Origin: Gigantopelta aegis
Lineage: Eukaryota; Mollusca; Gastropoda; Neomphalida; Peltospiridae
DNA length: 64,000 nucleotides
Direction of reading: 5' to 3'
NCBI RefSeq assembly: GCF_016097555.1
Contig: NC_054702.1
Location: 80,724,920 to 80,788,919 of the forward strand
Positions within the stretch are counted from its first letter, which is position 1; each line of letters starts with the position of its first letter. Positions 56,300-64,000 of this stretch are shown here, in pieces. The notes under the pieces were generated by a model. That model saw only the letters and a program-made list of their open reading frames with translations. It had not been told where the DNA came from and made no database searches. Position numbers and translations under genes: made by a program.

Positions 56300-57665
56300 A
56301 TGGTACGACGTCAACGGACTATCGAAGATCGAGGAAGGGCTATTGCTTGGCTTCAGGATGGCAATACGCAAAGAAATGTTGCTCTGAGACTTGGTGTCAG
56401 AGTGTCGTTGGCCGACTGTGGCAACGGTACCAAGTAACGAATTCTGTTCGAAATCGTCCACGTTCGGGAAGACCCCGAAGCACTACAAATAGAGAGGACC
56501 GCTACATCACCAATATGGCTCTACGTCAATGCACGCCGATTACGTGACAATCTGCGGACTGCGACTGGAACTCGAGTGTCTGATCAAACCATACGCAATC
56601 GTCTGAGAGCCAATAATCTACGCTGCCGTCGCCAGGCTGTTCGACCACCACTCCCACCACGTCACAGAACGGCCAGACGTCACTGGTGCACACTTCATCT
56701 GCGGTGGCAACGTGTTCAGTGGGGTCGAGTGATGTTCACTGACGGACCGGCCTCGGTGGCGTCGTGGCAAGCCATCGGTCTACAGGCTGGTAGGTACTGG
56801 GTTCGGATCCCAGTCGAGGCATGGGATTTTTAATCGAGATACCGACTCCAAACCCTGAGTGAGTGCTCCGCAAGGCTCAATGGGTAGGTGTAAACCACTT
56901 GCACCGACCAGTGATCCATAACTGGTTCAACAAAGGCCATGGTTTGTGCTATCCTGCCTGTGGGAAGCGCAAATAAAAGATCCCTTGCTGCCTGTCGTAA
57001 AAAGAGTAGCCTATGTGGCGACAGCGGGTTTCCTCTAAAAACAGTGTCAGAATGACCATATGTTTGACGTCCAATAGCCGATGATAAGATAAAAAATCAA
57101 TGTGCTCTAGCGGCGTCGTTAAATAAAACAAACTTTTTTTTTGTTCACTGACGAGTCCAGGTTTAGTCTCCAGTTCAACGACGGTCGGGTTCGTGTCTAC
57201 AGACGTCCTGGGGAGCGCTTCGCTGACGTTAACGTTAGACAACGTCACCGGTTCGGTGGTGGCAGCGTCATGGTGTGGGGCGGCATCTCTATCCACCACA
57301 GGACCCCCCTCTATGTGGTGGATGGCAATCTGAATGGAATCCGCTATCTGAATGAGATTATCCGGCCGTTGGTTCTCCCAGGCCTTCAGCAGATTGGCAG
57401 CAGGGCAGTTCTGCAGGATGACAATGCCAGACCCCACCGCGCCAGGGTGGTAACGGACTTTCTCAGACAACAAGGTATCGCCAGGATGGATTGGCCAGCA
57501 TATTCGCCTGACTTGGCCCCAATAGAGTAGGCCTGGGACGAATTAGGCAGGAGAGTTCGGGATAACCATGCCCCTCCGGCCAACCTTCATGATCTGGGTC
57601 AACTTCTTATGGCAGAGTGGCGGGCCATTCCGCAAGAGTTCTTCAGACGTCTGATCAACGTCTGA
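56300..57665 (+). pseudogene. Tc1/mariner transposase, frameshifted and split by a SINE
   Basis: Reads MVRRQRTIEDRGRAIAWLQ, then shifts frame near 56400 and again near 56525-56540, continuing SDQTIRNRLRANN up to FTD. The SINE at 56745-57142 interrupts at the first catalytic Asp block. After it the frame resumes with FTDESRFSLQF, GGGSVMVWGG, DDNARPHRA and YSPDLAPIE; 34 residues separate the second Asp and the Glu (DD34E). A TAG follows directly where relatives have His-Leu-Trp, and coding similarity continues to 57665. Non-functional as it stands. Confidence 0.88.
56745..57142 (+). mobile_element. SINE, head H1 with tail T2, inside transposase
   Basis: Head H1 (GGCCTCGGTGGCGTCG, B-box-like GGTTCGGATCC), common body, tail T2 (CAATGTGCTCTAG..CGTCGTTAAATAAAACAAAC) and a poly-T end. 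Flanked by an exact 11-bp target duplication GTTCACTGACG (56734-56744; 57143-57153). Best full-length reference copy in the window. Confidence 0.92.
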
Positions 57666-57965
57666 TCGAGTGTATTCGCGCCAGGGGTGGATTCACACAC
57701 TATTAAACGAATGTTCTAATGTGTAAAATCCATGTTTGACAACCTTCAACTTTGACAGCATGTCATGTGACTTTCTTGTATACAGTGACGTTTATTTGTG
57801 GTTTTTTGTAAATATGGAACAATAAATTAAATTTTTGGTGTAGTTTACATCATCAATCTAATACACTCTGAAACTTATTTGGTTATAAATTTTTGACCCT
57901 TAAATTCTTTTGAGTAGTATACATCAAAAGTGGGTTCTATTTAAAAACTTGCTTTGGCAAATGAA

Positions 57966-58307
57966 GGAAGGAAGGAAATGGTTTATTTAATGACGCACTC
58001 AACACATTTTATTTATGGTTATATGGGGTCGGACATATGGTCGGACATATGGTTAAGGACCACACAGATATTGAGGGAGGAAACCTGCTGTCGCCACTTC
58101 ATAGGCTACTCTTTTCGATTAGCAGAAAGGGATCTTTTATATGCACCATCTCATAGACAGGATAGCACATACCACAACCTTTGATGTACCAGTCATGGTG
58201 CACTGGCTGAAGTGAGAAACAGCCCAATGGGTCCACTGACTGGGATCGATCCCAGACCGACTGCGCATCAAGCGAGCACTTTACCACTGGGCTACGTCTT
58301 GCCCCTG
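57966..58307 (-). mobile_element. SINE, head H2 with tail T1
   Basis: Exact 11-bp duplication TGGCAAATGAA at 57955-57965 and 58308-58318. Contains a small internal duplication of GGTCGGACATAT. It lies about 45 bp beyond the Tc1-like element. Confidence 0.92.
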
Positions 58308-58319
58308 TGGCAAATGAAT

Positions 58320-59680
58320 TCGGCCGTAAATATTAATAACAAATATTGTGTTATATGCAGCAAGAACCAACTATTTAAGTAATTAATATTTTTTTTATTT
58401 CTTATCGGTTACACTTGTTTACTTTACAGTTTGTTCTTAGGACTATTGATTAGTCCAAGATATATCTTATGGCAGTGAGTGATCATAAGTGTCCAAATGT
58501 CCATCTATAGTCCATCCCACAGGGATCGCTTTTTTCATACTATGAAATCTGGCACGAGTTCGACACGTACCCACCTTTCAATGGTTAAGGTAGTTTTAGG
58601 TATAGGGTTAGGGTTAGTCTTTCGAGCCTTTGATGTAAAGGGGTACAGGTCGAACTCTTTCCTGAAATCTACTACAAGTACAAGTTATTTATTTCTCTAA
58701 ATTGCACATAAAAATAGCATATTTTTGTTATTTCCAAAACACTTTGACTTTTGTTTTTATGTCAAACCAAACAATTTTTTTTTATAGAATGATGATCATT
58801 GGAGTAGACCGGTTATTAAACAGGCGTATGCGCATAACAAAACAAATAAATAAAAATAGAACCACTGCAAATCATCTTTATTACCCGATATAATGGGGTG
58901 TGCCTGGGGGTTGAAGGGGAGAGGGCAAATCAACAAATAGTTGAGGGGCAAAGAGTGAGGGCGAACTGAGATTTAGTGGGTTTTTGTGCTTTTTTGGGGA
59001 GAGGAGAGAGGATAGTTACGGTACTGTAACGGAAACTTTCAGCGCTACGTTATCCGAACTTATCGTATCTAGTAGAGACCGCACCGGAAGACTGGTAGCG
59101 CCACTCACATCCGTTACACCATTGCCGAATGCAAGGTTTGAAAAGCACATGTTAGTTAACGTCTATAAAACATTGATTGTTTAATATTGGAAAAATACCA
59201 GTACTTGTAACAGGTATAATTTACATTGATAAAATTTTATAACAAATATTGAACTCGTGTTACTTGCCACTTTACGTTTTATTCAGTGGCAAAGTTAAAA
59301 AGTAGCGATATCGCATTTAATTATTGAAAAATAGTGTTGTCCTTATTGCAAGTATTTATTTTTGTGAGGTAATTATATTTAATTTATTACTCTTGCAGTA
59401 CATGACAAAATTTAGATGTTTTGATTTATTGTATAACTGTGATCGCCAGTTAACAACATCTTCCTGTTTGTCTGTTTACTACAATCCAAGATGGCGGATA
59501 TTTGTTTACATTTTCAATGATTTGTTATTATGAATACATTTATTGTGGCCCTGACATATCTGTTGTTAGAGAATCACATAAAAATAATCCCTATAACCAC
59601 ATCTTTATAATTAACGGATGTAGGACAAAATGTCACTGGAAAAAATGTCAAGTCAAAATATCAACTATTAAAGTGGAAGG
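58320..59680. other. No gene seen
   Basis: Contains TAGGGTTAGGGTTAG near 58601-58615, a short telomere-like motif, in sequence sharing CCTGAAAT(C/T)TACTACAAG with the flank of the telomere-like element at 2.6 kb. Confidence 0.5.
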
Positions 59681-59681
59681 A

Positions 59682-59926
59682 AGGAAGGAAATGTTTTATT
59701 TAACGACACACTCAACACATTTTATTTACGGTTATATGGTGTCAGACATATGGTTAAGAACCACACAGATATTGTGAGAGGAAACTCGCTGTCGCCACTT
59801 CATGGGCTATTCTTTTTCGATTAACATCAAGGGATCTTTTATATGCACCATCCCACCGACAGGATAGTACACACCACAGCCTTTGTTACACCAGTTGTGG
59901 AGCACTGGTTGTAATCAATTAAAGTA
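59682..59926 (-). mobile_element. SINE, tail T1, head lost
   Basis: (GGAA)n, tail T1 and body to CACCAGTTGTGGAGCACTGG. Flanks CAACTATTAAAGT and CAATTAAAGT suggest a target duplication. Confidence 0.8.
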
Positions 59927-59929
59927 GTA

Positions 59930-61917
59930 CCCAGGTAAAAATGTCAACTTTGACATTATACTTAATGTGTAAAAAAAACTTTTTTAAATCCTAACCATGT
60001 ATTCTACGACTTTTCGTTTTACCAATTAAACCACTGTTTGCACACCTTTGACAGCACTAAATATGTATATAATTGTCTCAATAACACAGCATGGGTGATG
60101 TAATTTTGTTTTTTAATGCCACTAACTTATTTTTTAAAAATCAAAGACAGGCTGGCTAATAAGCCATACAAACAACAATGAAGCATTCTCTAATTATTCC
60201 AAAAGTTGTAATTATGACGAAACTCAATTTCCCAAAACCTAACACATACATCTGTTATCTCTCTTGCTCTGTCCTTCTTTTCCTCTCTCCTCCTCTTTCA
60301 CGGTCTCATTTCTCTCTATCTCTCATATATAACACACACACACAAGTTGACATTTTGACAGAGATACATTAATGGTACACATTTTGTCCTCTTACATATT
60401 GACCATTGACCTGTATAGGTATGTGAGAAAATTCATATTCAGTTGATTGCAGTGCAATTGGTATCATTGAAAAGAGCTAGAAAAGACATTTAAAATGATC
60501 TTTGAATTGTGATGATAGGATAAATATTGAGGGTGCTATGGTATTTTGAAGTCGCCTAATTTAAGGTGGTTTTCGTCAATTGATTTACATGTAAAACAAA
60601 GAAACACTGTGACCATTTTCTTTAAAAATGTGCTTCAAAATGCCATACAACCCTTCATCTGTATCACTGGTAAGAAAGACTCCCACCACTAAGAGATGGG
60701 TTATTGCCTCTTAAAATCATCTTATCACAATATCAGTCATTTTAATTCACTAATAATTAATTAATTACCTACCTTAATTACTACACCCGGTAAATAGAGG
60801 TAGTCCCATTCTGAAAAATGCCCATAACTTCCTTAATATTTGGAATATTTCAACAAAACCTGCACCAGCAGACAGCTATCAAAAAGTTCTATCAGATGGG
60901 TCTATTCTCACTTGAACAATAACATTACTGAATTACTGAGCATAGCAATGCATGCCAAAAAAACCATTAAGGAAATAATTCCAATAAAATGTGCATCAAG
61001 TGAGTACAGGATCCAGCAATCTTTCCCAAATTGAAATAATGGCGAAACTTTAGAGACTTACCACAAAAATATTAAAACGAACATAAAAACTGATGAAAAT
61101 AAACCATATGTAGAAAATAAACACTGAGCACATGGCTAATTTCAATGTAAACAGTAGTCTGGACCAATCAGGTGGCAGCATTTGGGTCATGTGACCTAAT
61201 TTCGGGTCGCATGCACACTTTTAGAACAAAACATGCCAGACAAAATCATTAACCATCGGCATTATTAAATCCCAAATTTCAATGAAATGCATATCAAAGT
61301 CATCTTTGCTTGTTAATAAACTATTCTGATTACAATTTGAAGAATTCCAATGAGATTAACCATCATTATTTTGAGGTTGATTATCGAAGGTTTGTTGACA
61401 AAACTGCCCATCAACGGCTTGGACACCCGATCCTGCTGCTGGTATAAATCAGTGGCTGTATGTAGGATTGCCTTGAAAATCGACATAAAGGTAGAAAAGA
61501 ACACATACTACAGGTCTATATAAGTTTGAAAAGAGTCTTTACTCACTTTTCGGTAAATCGGAGGCATTTTTTATTGGTTATGTATACCGAACTTTTAACA
61601 GACGATTTGTGAAACTTCTAGGAATCTTATGGAAATAAATCGAAGACGAGGCAACTGCTGAAAATGTAAACTACGTCATCAGTATAAGTGTAGATTTTCA
61701 ACCTTGTGCCCACGACCCAGAAAATGCACTTGAAAGTACAGCATTTCCTCTGCCCGCTGCACTGCGATCAACCCAGAAACCAGGTATTTGACCTAAGCAT
61801 ATGCGATGCCTGGGGCCGATTCTCACATACCTAACCTGTATATCACTTTTTCCATGGCCGACTGATGCTCTTTACTCTGTACAATTGAATGCTGTGATAA
61901 TGCGGGTAACGAATGAG
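59930..61917. other. No gene seen
   Basis: 2 kb of AT-rich sequence with no recognised repeat and no convincing frame; a pyrimidine-rich patch occurs at 60255-60330. Confidence 0.5.
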
Positions 61918-61959
61918 GAGTTACATATAGCACATGACGAGTTACATATAGCACATGAC
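61918..61959. repeat. 21-bp direct repeat, two copies
   Basis: GAGTTACATATAGCACATGA plus C occurs twice head to tail. Confidence 0.92.
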
Positions 61960-62025
61960 GATGATGGTAATGTTCATTTGTAATGTACAAATGAGTTTTA
62001 TTACATTCCAATTTCCACATGTTGT

Positions 62026-62301
62026 ATGATATATGCTTATTCAACAAAATGGCCGTTTGCTTATGTTGAACCCTTTTTGGGGGTGGATGGGTATTATAAT
62101 GACCAATTAGTCGATTATACTGATTATATTAATGGTACTGAAGGTATTTCATTTGAAAATAATGAATACATTCCTACAACTTTGAGTGTGCCAAACTTTT
62201 TGGGTTTTTATTTTATATTTCCAAACATAGTTACTTACCCTGATTACCCTGAAAAAAAAGTGTCCGCGGTCCCAATATCTAGAGGGAGGAGGGCGAATTG
62301 A
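62026..62301 (+). other. Unrecognised 91-codon open frame
   Basis: MIYAYSTKWPFAYVEPFLG start, Tyr- and Asn-rich, locally AT-rich. No domain recognised, no clear splice sites or neighbours supporting it. It could be a decayed transposon piece or chance. Confidence 0.15.
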
Positions 62302-62454
62302 CAATTTGTTAGTGGCAAACAAGCTTGGGGTAGAGACGTCTGGTACTTTTTGGAACGACAATCGGAGTATCTCTGCTTCGAACTATCAAGTTCTACTTAC
62401 TGAATAACAATGATAGTACATCAGACTAAACAAATTCTTCTTTTTGTTAGCAAA

Positions 62455-62640
62455 TTTAAAGTCAAAACACTACAGGAAATAAGGTAGTCTCGTTCAAAAC
62501 GGACGAAAGCAAAATATCTGATCGGTCTGATTCTTTCGGATAACCTCGTCCATTTCCGTAACAAATTAATTAAAGACACATTCTCAAAGTTTCACAATAA
62601 CAACTTTCGGCCAAAATCACGTATTGACGTTTGCTTTGGA
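62455..62640. repeat. R8 repeat copy
   Basis: Partner of 41690-41960: CTCGTTCAAAACGGACGAAA and GGATAACCTCGTCCATTTCC. Confidence 0.6.
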
Positions 62641-62660
62641 AATGTCATAATTATACCTTC

Positions 62661-62664
<4 letters not shown>

Positions 62665-62706
<42 letters not shown>

Positions 62707-62721
62707 ATGTGTGTGTATGTG

Positions 62722-62762
<41 letters not shown>
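62665..62762. repeat. (TA)n-(GT)n-(TA)n microsatellite
   Basis: TA repeats on both sides of GTGTGTATGTGTGTATGTG. Confidence 0.95.
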
Positions 62763-62767
<5 letters not shown>

Positions 62768-62944
62768 AGATTAAAATACATTTTGAAAAATATACTGGTA
62801 GAAAAACAAATATATTGAACGATGGAACTAGGCAGTAGGCATGTTTAGTTGAGGCTGACACTGTAACTTACGCCAGCAGGATATTGCTGACAAGTTTGCT
62901 AACTTTGTGCAACATATCCATCTCTGACTATTCTATCTATGTCA

Positions 62945-63235
62945 TGTCATGCCATAGGGTTTTACGTGCACATTCAGAACAAGCTGTTGTAGCGCACGCC
63001 TGTCGTGGGCACAAGAGCCGGCCTTGGCCGGCTCCTCCGTCCATGACAGGAAAGGTGGGGGGAGGGGAGAGGAGGGACCGCCTGCACTGGCAGGTGCAAG
63101 GGAACACCAGCAGCCCGATCAACTCGGTAGCAGGCGGGTGGGGGTAGTGGTGGTGCTATGGAATTTGAATGGAGCAGTTAAATGCCAAAGAGAAAAGGGT
63201 GCGCAATTTTGATCGAGGGAATTTGGCGCAATTTT
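62945..63235 (+). repeat. R3 repeat copy, longest in window
   Basis: TTTTACGTGCACATTCAGAA, TTGTAGCGCACGCCTGTCG, GGCCGGCTCCTCCGTCC, then GGAACACCAGCAGCCCG and a tail ending GAATTTGGCGCAATTTTGAC. Class unknown. Confidence 0.75.
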
Positions 63236-63315
63236 GACGGTCGGTCGAAAGGTATATTATTATTCTATCTAGAAAAAAGTAGCTAAATATAGTACGTACT
63301 AGCTCATTTGGTAGA

Positions 63316-63991
63316 CATTCTAATTAAAATTAGCTCCACTATTACATGTGGATCTAACAGCAGCCAGTTGGAGCTCATGTCCACCAATCAAAACCTTACT
63401 TGCAGAATCATGCCAGTGATTTGAAAATAATTTGAAAACATTCCGAATTATCCTGAGGGTATACGATATGCTTCATGTGAATTACGAATGCCTTATTTAG
63501 ACCAGTAGAACTAATTTTAATCAGATTGCTAACAACACTGAGTAGTCTCCAATGTCCAGGTAACATTTCGTCTGTAAATAATCATTTAAATATTGACCAA
63601 TCACACTTCGCCTTTTATAACGTTATTTGGGAGCATACAAATTCTAAAAATATCGGGCGAGTCTATTTTAGTGGCCGCAGTACAGCGAACCATACCAATA
63701 CGTACGGGATGGGTTATAAGTCTTCAATTTTACATTAAAAATTATTTATTTATTTATATTAAAAAAAACCCCCCAACTAAATCAGTCTTCAGTTTTACAT
63801 TACTAATTATTTATTTTATAAAATGAAACATGTTTTAAGGCATTCGTAATTCACACGAAACATGTCGTATACCCTCAGGATAATTCAGAATTGGCATGAT
63901 TCTGCAAGTAAGGTTTTGATTAGTGGACATGAGCTCCAACTGACTGCTGTTAGATCCACATGTAATAGTGGAGCTCATTTTAATTAGACTG
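63316..63991. mobile_element. R4-derived composite element, second copy
   Basis: Nearly the same as 42519-43207 by eye, including the internal R4 end. Flanks ATTTGGTAG (63306-63314) and AATTGGTAG (63992-64000) give a likely 9-bp duplication with one change. It ends at the window edge. Confidence 0.85.
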
Positions 63992-64000
63992 AATTGGTAG

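Larger units (their letters stand above)
55934..57919 (+). mobile_element. Tc1/mariner-like transposon carrying a SINE insertion
   Basis: Terminal inverted repeats start TACTACTCAAAAG and continue AATTTAAGGGTC at both ends. TA lies on each side (55932-55933; 57920-57921). Without the SINE at 56745-57142 the element is about 1.59 kb. Its ends differ from those of the element at 50328-51825, so it is a separate subfamily. Confidence 0.9.

Noticed and set aside
56799-56815. tRNA gene candidate (GGTTCGGATCC B box)
   Set aside because: Head of a SINE; no cloverleaf with a proper acceptor stem, and the sequence continues into the SINE body.
61801-61983. Frame with a repeated ELHIAHD motif
   Set aside because: The repeat is a 21-bp direct DNA repeat; the frame is short and unsupported.

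Overview
This is a nuclear eukaryotic window, AT-rich and dominated by transposable elements. I infer a marine mollusc, probably a gastropod. The reasons are tRNA-derived SINEs of a type I associate with mollusc genomes, a TTAGGG-type telomere-like tract, long G/C homopolymers and C2H2 zinc-finger genes. The species assignment is from memory and low confidence. There is no bacterial-style gene organisation, operon, CRISPR array or canonical tRNA/rRNA gene.

The only credible intact protein-coding genes are five C2H2 zinc-finger genes, all on the minus strand: ZNF-1 (5189-6763), ZNF-2 (14451-16943), ZNF-3 (23365-25542), ZNF-4 (34778-36259) and ZNF-5 (51948-53468). They form a tandem paralog cluster. 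ZNF-2 and ZNF-3 have 13 fingers each. ZNF-4 and ZNF-5 are a younger pair with 7 fingers and lack an internal block. ZNF-1 lacks the N-terminal module, and its first internal fingers have decayed to Cys pairs. Four of the five show a clear 3' splice acceptor 9-14 nt before the ATG, so each coding region is a single terminal exon behind a 5' UTR intron. Shared family marks are an N-terminal Cys-pair module, a C-terminal run of CPWxHC, C2HC and C2H2 fingers, and a tail motif IGNE(Q/E)VV.

The DNA between the genes is layered repeat. (1) SINEs made from two tRNA-like heads and two 3' tails around a common body are seen in all four combinations, many with clear target-site duplications (TSDs). (2) Two Tc1/mariner-like elements (50328-51825; 55934-57919) have complete ends but broken transposases; the second carries a SINE inside the transposase. 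(3) Several families of non-autonomous inverted-repeat elements occur, some with 9-bp TSDs. They include a palindromic element inserted into the centre of another copy of itself (8001-9462), composite elements at 42519-43207 and 63316-63991, and a 430-bp element at 45406-45835. (4) A LINE fragment with an RNase H domain lies at 47142-48133. (5) Telomere-like repeats are enclosed by a 17-bp inverted repeat (2700-2870). (6) There are many microsatellites and poly-G/poly-C tracts.

Region by region: 1-5.1 kb repeats; 5.2-6.8 kb ZNF-1; 8.0-9.5 kb palindromic element; 10.9-13.8 kb nested SINEs and small elements; 14.5-16.9 kb ZNF-2; 17-23 kb SINEs, microsatellites and an inverted-repeat element; 23.4-25.5 kb ZNF-3; 26-34 kb SINEs; 34.8-36.3 kb ZNF-4; 37-46 kb repeats and unique-looking DNA; 47-49 kb LINE remnant; 50.3-51.8 kb Tc1-like element just downstream of ZNF-5; 51.9-53.5 kb ZNF-5; 54-64 kb repeats. 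All identities and family assignments were made by eye, without database or alignment tools.
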